Assembly (NCBI GenBank): GCA_018136815.1
Contig: CM030937.1
Coordinates: forward strand, 1,166,253 to 1,230,252
DNA length: 64,000 nucleotides
Direction: 5' to 3'
Source of the DNA: Isochrysis galbana
Taxonomy: Eukaryota > Haptophyta > Isochrysidales > Isochrysidaceae
Shown here: positions 50,657 to 61,650 of the stretch, one piece after another
Layout: the number at the start of each line of letters is the position of its first letter
Numbering within the stretch: the first letter of the stretch is position 1
Translations under genes and position numbers: made by a program
Notes under the pieces: model-generated
Told to the model about the DNA's origin: nothing
The model's input: the letters and a program-made list of their open reading frames with translations, nothing else
The model's database searches: none

Positions 50657-52413
50657 CGGCCCCCAAATGGTTCCACAATAGGATCCAAAGGGCGGCCGAT
50701 AAAATCCTATGGGAAAGCCCCTACACCGGCAAGACAACCAAATGGGTGAAATACCCATGCTACCCCTTACACGGACCGGAAAATGCGACACGCACGTTGG
50801 GGACCGGCCTCCTACACTGGACGGCGCACGTAAAGGCCCTCCAAGCGAAATGGATACTGAACTATCTTAACGCGAGGAGAGCCCTATGGAAACATGCTCT
50901 CGATGCATGGTTCTGCCGGACCGGGCTAGGCCGGGGGGCCGTCCTCTCTACGACCCCCCCGAAGATGCTCACGCGGAGCATCCGTGGGAACCCAGCGCTG
51001 CCGGCATTCTGGAAAGACGCCCTAACTAACTTCAGGGCGCTGAGGATAGACCGATCTCTTCTCTCCAGAGAAGGGGCGCTCTCACAGCCGTTATGGCACA
51101 ACCGTCATGACCCTCCACCGATCACCCGCCCCGCTTGGGTTAGCCTATGGGAATCACTGAACGCGCACGTCGTGCACAACGTCTTCAAAGACCCCAACTT
51201 CACCGAGCCGTACACCCGGGAGGACTGCGAACAATACATGAACCATCTCCCCGAAGCCTTCTCTCACGCGGGAACGCGAATAAACAAACAAGAATTCTTA
51301 AACTCGTGGGAGCATATAGTTCGACACGCCCTGAGGCTCCAAGACAAAGCGCAGGCTAGCCCGACACCGCAACAGCCAGCCGCAAAGGCGCAACCGGAGA
51401 GAACTAGAGACGAGACTCGACCGGAAAACGAGACAAGAGAAATCAAAGTGTCTGAAGAGGATGAATACATCACTAAAATGAACAACATATGGATATATAC
51501 CAACACCAACTACCTGGGAGAGATCACTAGCACCACTGACGTAGCTATGCCGGGAGAAGAGGCACTATTCCACACTCCGGCCAGATGGGAAAGCGGGCTC
51601 AAAGGCCCGAAACACCTAGAGTACCCCTTAGCAGACGAATACGCGCTGAACGGCAAGATACAACTTGACCAAATCACCGTATCCGACATCACGAGCGAAT
51701 ACCTAGTGGGTGGCCCCAGCGACAAACCGCAGCCGGCCCGAGAAAAGTGGACCCGTAAACTAGACTTGACCCGGGATGAATGGATCCACGTGGCAAAACT
51801 ATACACACACCCGATGCTCAAGCACACGGACAAACACCCTCACTTTAAACACATCACTCATAGGAGGCTAGGCACACGAAACCGATTCGCCACGGCGACC
51901 ACGGCGAAATGCAGATTATGTAAAAAACATCGCGAAAACTCGACACACCTCGCCAGATGCCCCTCCACACAACAAATCTTCCAGGCCGTAGAAGCGGTGA
52001 CGGGGTACACGCCTAGAGCAGACAGATCGACAGCACAAAAGCTTAAAGACAGACTCTTCGTATACCCGAACACAACGACACCCGACAGCCTCAAAGCCCT
52101 CTACATCATAGCGTGGAGGTACATAATAGGCGACTTTTACAAAGTAGAATTTGACAACTACACTTTCCATCACGTGCCGGTCATCGAAAAAACCCTTAGC
52201 AGATTTACGGTCCTCGCCAGAGGACTCACCCCCCCGGACAAGCCCTCGACCGCACGCACTAGCATAGCCTCACAAGGGAGAAAACCGAAGCTCAAGTCCC
52301 CGCGTGAGCTTTGCGCGCCCGTCTTTACATTCAACGATAAAGGCACACTGATGTTAGGCGGCAACCTGGCCGCAATAGCCAATGCACTCCAACTAACGGA
52401 AAAGCTAGCGTAA
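50638..52413 (+). CDS. LINE ORF2 C-terminal region, copy A
   Basis: This is an uninterrupted frame of 591 residues. It starts within the ORF1 end and enters ORF2 homology at LAAPKWFHNRIQRAADKILW. Conserved parts shared with copy B include WILNYLNARRALWKHALDAW, FCRTGLGRGAVLS, EGALSQPLWHN, LEYPLADEYALNG, KHTDKHPHFKHITHRRLGTR and the zinc knuckle CRLCKKHRENSTHLARC. The end is KLKSPRELCAPVF...LQLTEKLA. No RT or endonuclease motif is present. Two long copies with intact reading frames suggest recent insertion or some constraint. Confidence 0.8.
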   Translation: MRSQTLAAPKWFHNRIQRAADKILWESPYTGKTTKWVKYPCYPLHGPENATRTLGTGLLHWTAHVKALQAKWILNYLNARRALWKHALDAWFCRTGLGRGAVLSTTPPKMLTRSIRGNPALPAFWKDALTNFRALRIDRSLLSREGALSQPLWHNRHDPPPITRPAWVSLWESLNAHVVHNVFKDPNFTEPYTREDCEQYMNHLPEAFSHAGTRINKQEFLNSWEHIVRHALRLQDKAQASPTPQQPAAKAQPERTRDETRPENETREIKVSEEDEYITKMNNIWIYTNTNYLGEITSTTDVAMPGEEALFHTPARWESGLKGPKHLEYPLADEYALNGKIQLDQITVSDITSEYLVGGPSDKPQPAREKWTRKLDLTRDEWIHVAKLYTHPMLKHTDKHPHFKHITHRRLGTRNRFATATTAKCRLCKKHRENSTHLARCPSTQQIFQAVEAVTGYTPRADRSTAQKLKDRLFVYPNTTTPDSLKALYIIAWRYIIGDFYKVEFDNYTFHHVPVIEKTLSRFTVLARGLTPPDKPSTARTSIASQGRKPKLKSPRELCAPVFTFNDKGTLMLGGNLAAIANALQLTEKLA

Positions 52414-52756
52414 CCGCGCATAGACCGGCACGACGCTTCACTCACCCGCCCTGCCTCGACCCCCGAAAGCACGGAAACACGCCGCCCATCCCACAGGTCT
52501 GAAAAAAGAAAACAGCACAGAAACCGATAGCCCGATGGTACAGGAGGAAGGGGTGGAAAAAACCTATCGGGGATCGGTGCACACCGTCTGCTGCAGGAAA
52601 CCCCATACACCCAGCCCCTAGGTAGCGCACGAGGGACGGGCCGCAAGGCAGGTGGAGCGGGGATGAGAGCGGCGGGAGAGGCTACATGTGTTAGAGTGCA
52701 TAGTCGCGCGCGCGGCGTGAATATTAAGAAGTTTTTTTTTTCTTGGGCACCGTACC

Positions 52757-53111
52757 GCCACCGCGATAGGAACCCGCAATTCCTTCGAGCAGTTGCTTTG
52801 TTTTGCGCGCTCGAGCGTTCTTGGAAGATTCTTGTGTTGTCTCAACCCAGATCGCTCGAGTGGCCCAGAATGCTCGCTCCAAGGCCACCCCGACCCAGAA
52901 CGCTCGAGACCCCTAGAGGCATTCTACATTCTACACCTATCCGGATATCCGGCAAGAAAGGCCGCGTCTAGCTAGTGTGAATGGTTCAGGGAAGACAGAT
53001 ATATTCGGGGATCCGGAAACAAGTTGATTATGAAATTGTGAGAAGAAAGAGAGGGGAAGGAGGTGAGGGGGAGGAGAGGGCGAGAAGGGAAGGGAGGGGA
53101 GGGCGGAGCGA
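52757..53111. other. Intergenic, CCAGAACGCTCGAG-like short repeats
   Basis: Positions 52808-52910 contain three spaced copies of a cgctcgag motif, two of them in cccaga(t/a)cgctcgag. Positions 53042-53105 are a GA-rich leader for the methyltransferase gene. Confidence 0.5.
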
Positions 53112-54089
53112 ATGCGGACGGCGCTACCGCTGCTCCCTCTGCTGCGCTCGGCGCCAACGGCAGCAGCCTCGCTGGTGGCAGCGGTGGCGCGCGGTGTCGA
53201 GGCGAGCGGCCCGCTTCCACGCTGCTCCGACGCCCACGCAGCTCCCCTCATCCGCGCTGTACTGGGTGAGCAGGCGGCAGCGATGCTCGAGCGCCACCCG
53301 CTCGTCCCTCTCGTCTCAGATGCACTTACACTGCGCACGCGCGCCATGGACAGGTGGATCGAGACGTGGGGTCCAGAGCTGGCTGCGGCTAACTTCATCC
53401 CACCCACCATGCGGAGGCAGCTCGTGCTCATTGATGGCGCGTGGGACATGCGAGCATACCGGCTGGGTCTGCACCGTGCCACCACGGTCTTTGAAATGTT
53501 TACCTCGCGCGAGCTCCTCGATGCTAAGGCGTCAGCCGTGGAACAGCTTGGAAGTAGACCATGCTGCCCGTTGCAGCGCGTCTTCCTGGATGGATTGGGC
53601 ACAGATACCTTGAGCGAAGCCTTATCTGAGGCTGGATTCAACAAGAACATCCCCACACGATGGGTCATGGAGGACACACTCATCTACTCGCCAAAGGAGC
53701 GAGTCAGCGCATTGCTTGCGGGTGCGCGGGCGATTGGCGGTGCCCCAGGATCTGGATTCGCAGCGTCTACCATAGGGCCGGAGTGGAAGCGTCGCCTACA
53801 GGGTGCTGCCGCAGCTAGCACTCATATGCATGATGAGATTTTTACCACATACTGTGACTTTTCCGGATTGCCATCCTCGAGTGCGGTGCTCGACGCGCTC
53901 TATGCAGCCGGGTGGACGCGTACGCGCGCATTAGGCGACGCGCAGCTCAGGTCGAGCACTATGCGCGAGGAGTGGGTCGATGGGCTAGCACCCAAGCCGA
54001 CAAAATCGCATGGTGACCTCAAGCGAGGAGTAGAAAGAGCCTTTGTTGGTGTTAGTATTGTCCTTGCGGACACCGAGATGTACCCATGA
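53112..54089 (+). CDS. LCM-family (leucine carboxyl methyltransferase-like) methyltransferase
   Basis: The gene is intronless and encodes 325 residues. The first 30 residues (MRTALPLLPLLRSAPTAAAS) look like a targeting sequence. The core matches the LCM/Ppm1 family: ALTLRTRAMDRWIETW, then the SAM-binding strand QLVLIDGAWDMRAYRLG (normally GaGlDtRayRl), TVFEMFTSRELLDAKAS, then NIPTRWVMEDTLIYSPKE, which corresponds to the family's EGLxxYLxxE block. The best-known member methylates the C-terminus of PP2A; the broader family methylates various small molecules. The weak EG motif and the presequence argue for a small-molecule role in an organelle (inference). Confidence 0.75.
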   Translation: MRTALPLLPLLRSAPTAAASLVAAVARGVEASGPLPRCSDAHAAPLIRAVLGEQAAAMLERHPLVPLVSDALTLRTRAMDRWIETWGPELAAANFIPPTMRRQLVLIDGAWDMRAYRLGLHRATTVFEMFTSRELLDAKASAVEQLGSRPCCPLQRVFLDGLGTDTLSEALSEAGFNKNIPTRWVMEDTLIYSPKERVSALLAGARAIGGAPGSGFAASTIGPEWKRRLQGAAAASTHMHDEIFTTYCDFSGLPSSSAVLDALYAAGWTRTRALGDAQLRSSTMREEWVDGLAPKPTKSHGDLKRGVERAFVGVSIVLADTEMYP

Positions 54090-54279
54090 GCTGCCATGCA
54101 TCTATGAGAGCCGTATCTTAGGATAGTGTGCAGGTTCTCATCTGCTGGATACTCATCTACAAATCCGCACAGCGACGGGACGGGGGGAGGTGGGGAGTGA
54201 GAGTCAGCAGGCTTTCACAAAGCTTTGCTCATCCGCAGTCATCAGCACCTCGGGCGCGCGGCATGTTGCTTCGCTACAT
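54090..54279. other. 3' flank of the methyltransferase gene
   Basis: I see nothing beyond the target site actagtaatacacac (54280-54294) used by the LINE fragment. Confidence 0.5.
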
Positions 54280-54294
54280 ACTAGTAATACACAC

Positions 54295-56090
54295 AGGAGC
54301 GAAGCAACGGAAACTAGTAAACCACGGACACAACGAACAAGAGAGGGCACCACTAGAGGCACTGCGATCTAGACGGGACCCAACCACCAAACCGTGGCCG
54401 AGTGGACACGACCTACGAGAGCAAGAGACCAAAAGGCCTGCCCGGAACCCACACTCGAAACCAGGCCTCAGGTAGTGCACCGAGGCCGGACCCCGGAAAC
54501 CAAAGAAAAAGGAATGAAGGGGGGCAGGGGAAGAGGTGGAGGAAGGGAAGATAAGGGCGGTGGAAGTAGAGATGGATAGTCCTGTAGCCAGTAGGTGTGT
54601 GTCAGAGCAAGGCTCATCTCACTCTTGGAGATTGCCTGCGAGGGCGCGCCGGCAGCTAGCGCGGAACGCGGTTCTTGTGGGGAGCTCATGGAGCTTTCCT
54701 CGGGGGTGACTACGGGCATGGTGATCGACGCACGACGCACGACGCACGCACGGAGCACGGAGGGCGCGGAAGTGTGGAAGGAGGCTTGTGGGAGGTGGTG
54801 GCAGGCGACTGGGGGTGGCTCAGGCGCGTGCTTGACTTGTATTGACTCGTTGACTCGGGGTATAGACTCGGGAACTCGGGGGGACTCGCTTGGGAACACG
54901 GTGGGACTCGCTTGGGAACACGGTGGGACTCGACGAAGTTACTACAACATCACTCACGAAAAACCCAAAACCCAAAGTCCTTGGGCTCAGAAGGCTAACG
55001 TAAACACTCCGGAATCATACGATAAACAAACCCTCCCCGTGCGGCGAAGGCTGAGGTCGCGATCGCTCGTCATGCGCGAAGAAATACGGAAAGAGAGCGC
55101 AAAACTACGCAAACGAAGGGTTCGAACTATCGTTAAAGTGAAACTCGTCCGCTGAAGCCAACGCGGAGGGTCGAGGAGAGGTCCAAACTCGCGCGGGGGG
55201 AAGAAGGCGATGTGCAGAGAGACCTTCTAGACAAGCGACGAGCAAGGGGTGACGAAACAAGACGCGAGACGCGAGGCGCGTGCCATTCGTTCTTCCTTTC
55301 TTTCACCGAAAACGCGGCGAAACTAACGTTAAACGTTGGTGCCCCCTCCGCGAGAATCGCGAAGAAGAACGGACGAGATGGAGGCAATCATCGAAGGAAT
55401 CGTGAGAGGAATCGAAGCGAGGGGGGGGAACAGTGCGCGCGGGGGGGGGAACGAACGACGGCCGGAGGAAACGAACCGCGCGCGGAGGAGAAGAACCTCG
55501 CGCGGGGGGGGGATAATATAACGGCCGGAGGCGACGGATGGCACGCCGAGAGAAAGAACCTGCCGCGGGGGGGGGGACGAGGGACTGAGGGCACGGCGGG
55601 GCAGCGTGGGAGGGCGCGAGGCCAATCTCCAATCTCGCATCTCGGAGCGAGATCGCGTCCTTTCCCTCGCGGAGCGCAGAGAGACCCCCCACGAGATATC
55701 TTGGGACCGGAGAATGTTTTGGACGAATCTTCCTGCCGTCGGCCGAGGAGAGGCGGACGGAGAGAGCGAGAGAGAGTCTCGCAGAGCGACTGCAGAACGA
55801 GAAGTCGAAGTCATGCCGGTTTATTACTTTAAACGAGCCAACAATTTTAGTAACAGCAAAAAACAAAATTCGAATCGCAAATTTCGAGACCAAAATCTGC
55901 AAACCTGGACTTGAGACCATGGGGAATCCGAATCTGTGTGTCTTGTGCGTCTGTGGCAACACGGGGAACTGTTCAATTGTAATTGTGAGCGCGTACCTTA
56001 CACGAATATTCATGCCTACAGCCTGCTTCAGATGGGCAGGAATACAACAGTGTGTAGGTGTGTAGCCCTGAATCTTCAGATGTTTTTTTA
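54295..56090 (+). mobile_element. 5'-truncated LINE tail carrying a nested LTR
   Basis: It is flanked by a perfect 15-bp target-site duplication, actagtaatacacac (54280-54294 and 56091-56105). It runs from 54295 to about 54599 and resumes at 56050 with the common LINE 3' end tagccctgaatcttcagatg plus T-run. The interruption is the LTR-like sequence 54600-56049. Confidence 0.85.
54600..56049 (+). mobile_element. Candidate solo LTR, 1450 bp
   Basis: It begins tgtcagagc, ends aatacaaca and is bordered by the 5-bp repeat gtgtg (54595-54599 and 56050-56054). Its last 200 bp are homologous, inverted, to 19653-19880, whose end is also ...aacaaca. It contains GC-rich purine stretches and no protein. 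The short direct repeat lies in simple sequence, so the boundary evidence is moderate. Confidence 0.55.
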
Positions 56091-56422
56091 ACTAGTAATA
56101 CACACTGCATACTACTTCTGATGTCCCCCAAGGCAAGGGCGCACTTGCGTGCGGCTGCGCTGCGCTAGCTCGCCGGGCGTTGTCTTAACCTACTTTTATA
56201 AGTGGGGGTCAATCAATGGGGGCCTCGCGCCCCCCTCTCTCCATCGTGGACATCCCCCGGGGTGGGCCCGTACAATCAACCTCAGCCCCTGCCCTCTGGC
56301 AGGGGCTGGGCAATCATCATCCTGGCCCAGACCCTTCGTGGGCGCGGGCCGCGACTCGCACTCCCACGCCCATACTGGGCCTGCCCTCGAGCTGACTCCC
56401 CCCCCTCCCCTGGTCGCCAGGC

Positions 56423-56953
56423 TGTCGCATTCATCCTAGATGATGCGATTTCCAGGCTCTTGTTTCCAGGTCCTTCGCCGTGCGGCCACACGGTGAAGCT
56501 CAGGTACATCTAGGTTGGTAGGGTTCGTCCCTAGCGATCTAGAATTCGAGTTCTCGTTTCGTTCCTTCTAGCCTGTTTGTCAGGTCTAGATTCCAGGTTT
56601 CCTCCTTTCGGGTAATCTTGACCCAAAGGAGCCAGGTCGCCTGTCACTCGCTGCGCGCTTGTCTCAGGCTCTCGAGTTACCTTGTGAAGGCTTGTTTAGC
56701 TTCTTGCAAGGCTTGTCGTTTCTTGTTGGGTTCCGGTTCTTTCTTGGGACCTGCTGACTTTCGTTGTTGTCCAGGCCTGTTCTTCGTAGGTTCTGCTTGG
56801 CCTGGTTAGGGTTTCGTTGAATCCCCGCGTTCGGCGTTTGGCGTTGGCGTTCGGAAACTTCCTCTCACATTCCCTAGGTCCGCTACCCTTGGCTTGTAGG
56901 TCCTTGCTTCTTTCTTCTCGGTCAAGGTGTTTGGCGAGCGAGTCGGTTGCTCT
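56423..56953 (+). repeat. Truncated 5' LTR of the chromovirus
   Basis: The 531 bp appear identical, on reading, to 59631-60161 of the 3' LTR. The match stops at 56953/60161, where pol sequence begins abruptly. Confidence 0.93.
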
Positions 56954-59253
56954 CCTTCATCGTCAAGACCGATGGGGCTAGCAAGTTGGGTATCGCCGGC
57001 ATCCTCTCGCAGCTAGGAGACGATAACCGTGAACGAGTCGTTGGGTATTACGCTCGCAGTCTCACCTCGGCCGAACGCCATTGGACGGTGACCGAGATTG
57101 AGCTCTTGGCTGCCCTGGAATCAATCCGAAATTGGCGACCCTACCTTTGGGGGCGTCGGTTCAAGTTAGTCGTTGACCACTCTGCGCTGCGATGGCTGCA
57201 TACCATGAAGGATCAAGTAGCCGGTGGGCCAGCCTCTCGGCTGACTCGGTGGGCTCTCAAGTTGGCTGAGTACCGGTTCGATGTCGAACATAAACCAGGA
57301 GCTGTTCATCAGGATGCTGACGGGCTGTCCCGGCTAGCATCCCTGGAGCCGGAACACGAAGATGAACCACTCGCCGGCCCAGCGCCGCTAGCGGTACGTG
57401 AGCCTAGCTCAGAGTCTCTAGCCGAGCATGAACGGTCTCATCCGGTGGCTGCCATCACGCGCTCCGTAGCTACGGCGCGAGGGCTTCAAGCTTTGGATCG
57501 ATCTCGTCGTCGAGCCTCCGATTCCGGGCCCGCCATCCAGTCCAGTTATTTGGCCCCGCGTACGCCGACTTCCGAAGAGATGAAAGCGGCCCTGGCGGAA
57601 GATCCGTTCGTAGAGCCACTCCTGGGCTCAGGAGAGACGGCCAACCACGAGCCATCAGGCCAAGGGTCGCCTCCGCCAGCCGCCGCCTCAGGCCCCATTG
57701 TCGAAGATGATTCGTGTTCCAGTCCTGTCGCTCCCGCTCCCGCTCCCGCTCAGCCATCCAAGATGTTTCGCCGTTTCGTCGTTCACGATGGGCTCGTCTA
57801 CTATCGCACCGTTCCTGACTCCACCGACCCGGACTCGCTAGTGCTCTATGTTCCGCCCTCGTTGCGGTCTCGCTACCTTTTTGCCTACCACGATCGCTCC
57901 GGTCACCTTGGAGTTTCTCGTATGTCCGGTCTTCTTCGTACTCGGGTATACTGGCCGGGCATGTCTTCCGACGTTGCATCCTACGTCCGGGAATGCCACG
58001 AGTGCACCCTCGCCAAGCCGCTACCTAGGGCTCTAGCGTCGCCCTCCGGTCTCTCCGTGGGTACCTACCCCTTTGATGTGGTCTACTGCGACGTGCTCTC
58101 ACTGGCTCCCACTCACAACTTCGTGCCTGGAGTCTCGGGTTACGACAAGCTGGTCGTCTTCATCGACTCGCTCACTCGATGGATTGAGGCTGAGCCGTCG
58201 AATGGGGATCCCTCGTCGGAGATGGCCTTGGACATGTTCATCCGCTTGATTGTGACGCGTTATGGAGTCCCTAGGCAGCTTCGAACCGACGCCGGTTCGA
58301 ATCTATGTTCGGTTCTTGTTTCGCGTATTCTGGAGCTCACCGGGACTGATTTGTCGAGTACAGAGCCGTACCGACATGAGGGTGTAGGCTTCGTCGAACG
58401 CGCTCAGCAAACGCTCATTCGTTTGATGCGCGCCTCGAACGAGGGTGGCGGTCATTGGGTCGACCATTTGCCGTTCCTACTCCTCTCGTTGAGGGCTTCT
58501 TCCGGTCGTGTTACCTCCCGGTCTCCAGCGTCTTTGATCTTTGGGCGTGAGCTGCGTCTGCCCGCTCAACTCTCTGATCCGAAGTCTGTTTCGCCAACTG
58601 CTCTCGAGGCGGCGTCCGCCGACGTTCGCTCGTACGCATCCAGGCTCAATGCGAGCCTCCGCCTCTCTTGGTCCAGCGCTCTCGAGGCTACCCTAGCCGC
58701 TCAGGCTGAGTCAGTCCGTGACGCTACCATCAAGTCTCAAAGACCAGCTCGTTTCGAACCTGGGGATCGCGTCTGCATGCGATTACCAGGCCATGCCAAC
58801 AAGTTGCAATTCATCTACTCGGGTCCCTACCGCGTCGTAGAGGCTCTGTCCGACACTAGGTACCGACTCCGTGATTTGGAGAACCGGTTAGTCAAGGAGG
58901 AGGTGCATATCTCGAACCTCCGGCCGTATCATACTTTCGTTGATGAAGAGCCGCTGGCTGACGACGAGTACATCGTTGAAAAGTTGCTCGATCGTCGTAG
59001 CCATGGCGATTCTATCGAGTACCTCGTGAAGTGGCGTGGCTATTCTATTCGAGAAGCCACCTGGGAGCCTCGTTCCGAGTTGCTCCGTCGTTGTTCTGAT
59101 TTGCTTGATGATTATGATCGCTCCGTCGAAGAGACTTGTCCAGAAGATGTTGAGTCCCCGGAAGCAACTTCTTCGTCGGCCAGGGATACTCCTCTTCCTC
59201 TCGTTCTCGATGCGCCGTCTTCGCGCACTCGATCCAGGCTCCATTCTCGTTGA
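56947..59253 (+). pseudogene. Chromovirus pol fragment: RNase H, integrase, chromodomain
   Basis: A frame of 768 codons is open but has no proper start: it begins in the LTR remnant and enters pol at FIVKTDGASKLGIAGILSQ, the start of RNase H. An LTR-retroelement RNase H core covers residues about 1-125 (ELLAALESIRNWRPYLWGR, LVVDHSALRWL). After a Pro/Ser linker comes the integrase: an HHCC zinc site (HDRSGHLGVSR...CHECTLAK) and a DDE core with Asp in VVYCDVLSL, Asp in LRTDAGSN and Glu in GFVERAQQTL. The GPY/F module (FEPGDRVCM, YSGPYRVVEAL) follows. The chromodomain is EYIVEKLLDRR, YLVKWRGYSIREATWEPRSE, which in chromoviruses directs integration to modified histones. The lack of RT makes it inactive alone. 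Confidence 0.93.
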
Positions 59254-59630
59254 TCCCATGTCTTGGGTAAGGGACCCGTCCCTCTAGGCTAGCCCCACGC
59301 CTCGGCTAGGGCTCCGAGTTCAAGAGCGAATCATGGAGGTGATGAACGCGTGCTGCCTGCGCTCTACACCCGGCGCAACACCCGAGCAAAGCTCCTGTAA
59401 AAGGGAGAAGTGGGTGGGGCAGTGCGTACGAAAGAGGCCGCCGCGCTAAGCCGCCGATTTCGTGCTCGCTTTGGATCCAAAGGGTGTTCTTGTCTCCACG
59501 TTTCGCTCGCTATGTTCCGTTGCTTCTTGTTCCGATTCTGACCTCTGGTCAGCCCAAGTTCCAGGTTCCAGGTCTCTGTTTCCAGGTTCACCGCTCGACA
59601 TCGGGAGACGTCTCGATCTTAGTCGGGGGG

Positions 59631-60954
59631 TGTCGCATTCATCCTAGATGATGCGATTTCCAGGCTCTTGTTTCCAGGTCCTTCGCCGTGCGGCCACACG
59701 GTGAAGCTCAGGTACATCTAGGTTGGTAGGGTTCGTCCCTAGCGATCTAGAATTCGAGTTCTCGTTTCGTTCCTTCTAGCCTGTTTGTCAGGTCTAGATT
59801 CCAGGTTTCCTCCTTTCGGGTAATCTTGACCCAAAGGAGCCAGGTCGCCTGTCACTCGCTGCGCGCTTGTCTCAGGCTCTCGAGTTACCTTGTGAAGGCT
59901 TGTTTAGCTTCTTGCAAGGCTTGTCGTTTCTTGTTGGGTTCCGGTTCTTTCTTGGGACCTGCTGACTTTCGTTGTTGTCCAGGCCTGTTCTTCGTAGGTT
60001 CTGCTTGGCCTGGTTAGGGTTTCGTTGAATCCCCGCGTTCGGCGTTTGGCGTTGGCGTTCGGAAACTTCCTCTCACATTCCCTAGGTCCGCTACCCTTGG
60101 CTTGTAGGTCCTTGCTTCTTTCTTCTCGGTCAAGGTGTTTGGCGAGCGAGTCGGTTGCTCTATCCGCTCGAGATTTGAGGTTTAATTTGCCATCTCCCCT
60201 TGGAGATCGGTGTAGGTTCGCTTCCTAGGTGAGGGAATCTTTCCCCTTGATGCAAGCTACATGCAAGCCTTGGCCCCTTTGGTGTTTCTTCCCCTTGGTT
60301 GCTACTCAGGGTTGTTCGTTAGAAGCGTCTAGAAGGTTCACGCTCAACGGCAAGATTTATTCGGTCGTGAAGACATCTCGTTGCGATCTGTATCCAAAGT
60401 GATCGCCGTGGTCGCGCGACATGACGCTCCCCTTCGGACTCTCCGCTACGTGGGGAAGTTACAACGGAGACACGCTCCGGCCGTCGCTGCGGAGTCTCTC
60501 TCTCTCTCGCTCTCTCTCTCCGTCTCTCGCGACGTGTTTGAGTTATCGGTGATTTGGGGTCGCGGTTGCTTGATAATTTGCTTTGTTTAGGTGAATGATT
60601 CCGGTGTGTTCGTGAGTCGGTGTATCCTGTTGTTCTCAGCTTCGTTGTCCGTCGTTGTTCGCTGCGTCGCTGCACTCAAGCAGCTTAGGCTCCCTCCCTG
60701 AGGGAAGAGTTCTTTGTAGGTCTAACAATCTCTTACAACCCATCACACTAGGGCCGCTAGGAGCGCCTCGCCGCCCCACAGCCCTTCGTTCGCCGTTCGT
60801 TCCCCGTCCAGACACCCAAATGGGGTTGCCCGACCCAGTCCAGAATTTCATTCACCCGACTCCCGGTGGGGAGGAGGGCCAAAGCGCCGCGCTAGCCGCC
60901 GGTGCTGCTCGCGACGGAGTGGCTCAGAGCCCTCCGGCTCCGCTCGACTCGACA
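59631..60954 (+). repeat. 3' LTR of the chromovirus
   Basis: The LTR is 1324 bp, starting tgtcgcattcatcctagatg and ending ctcgactcgaca. A TCTC-rich stretch lies at 60496-60530. Confidence 0.92.
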
Positions 60955-61650
60955 CAGGCATACAGAGGCTACTGGGAGGCCCCAATGGCCAGCGTGATGG
61001 GAAGGGAGTGGCGCAAGACGTCTTGGGATACCCTCGTGGCAGGTATCTCGGGGCGCAGTCACTTATTTCTTATATGTCTCGAGGACTGCTCGCGGCCCGA
61101 GCTGTTGAAGCGCCGTTCTTCTTCACGACGAGAGATTCCTTCCCCCGCCCCGGTGCTTTTTCTTGGTGAGTCGCCTGGCGTAGGTCGTTCCCGCCTCACT
61201 GGGTTTCCCTCATTGTAACTTGTGGGGGGTTATAATGGGAGCTGGGGGTTTGCGAGGGGGGAGATTTGAAGGGGAAAGGATGCATATGTGGATGTGTCTA
61301 TGCACCAGCACACGTCAAGGTGTACGGGCAAGTGCGCTGAGGGGTGTCGGGATAGTACCGGGCTAGTGGGAGTAGTGGTACTAACGCTCAGATGTTTTAT
61401 CATACGCATGTACATGCGCATGGGGTCATACTAGATACTAGTCGTCCCGGACACATTATCGTAATGGTGGGCATCTTGCGGAAATGAGCAGGGTGGCCGT
61501 TATCTTTGCCTAGACAACAAGACACAAGCAGAGCCACCGTACAAAGAGGGGTAGGAGGAGGCATATGGGAGCTTCATGCCAGGCAATTGTCGTGTGTGCT
61601 GTGCACACACATTATCGGTCCTCCTCTCCCAAACCCGAAATCTGCACACA

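Larger units (their letters stand above)
49188..52740 (+). mobile_element. LINE copy A, end-to-end complete but lacking endonuclease and RT
   Basis: The 3553-bp element starts aactaagtttatacttagac and ends gaatattaagaagttttttt. It is flanked by a perfect 16-bp target-site duplication, tcttgggcaccgtacc (49172-49187 and 52741-52756). ORF1 runs directly into the C-terminal part of ORF2; the deletion joint is near 50648, inside what in copy B is the CCCH finger. Confidence 0.92.
56423..60954 (+). mobile_element. Ty3/gypsy chromovirus, internally deleted
   Basis: The element is TG...CA, 4532 bp, with a 5-bp target-site duplication caggc (56418-56422 and 60955-60959). It has a truncated 5' LTR (56423-56953), a pol remnant (RNase H, integrase, chromodomain), a purine tract gtcgggggg (59622-59630) and a 3' LTR (59631-60954). 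Gag, protease, RT, the primer-binding site and the last 793 bp of the 5' LTR are missing, so it is not autonomous. Confidence 0.93.
56187..61402 (+). mobile_element. SINE-like element split by the chromovirus
   Basis: The first part, 56187-56422, starts aacctacttttataagtggg and ends at ctggtcgccaggc. The second part continues from 60955 (caggcatacagaggctactg) to the 3' end at about 61402 (gtactaacgctcagatgttt). Compared with the full-length copies it lacks about 250 bp in the middle. Confidence 0.88.
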
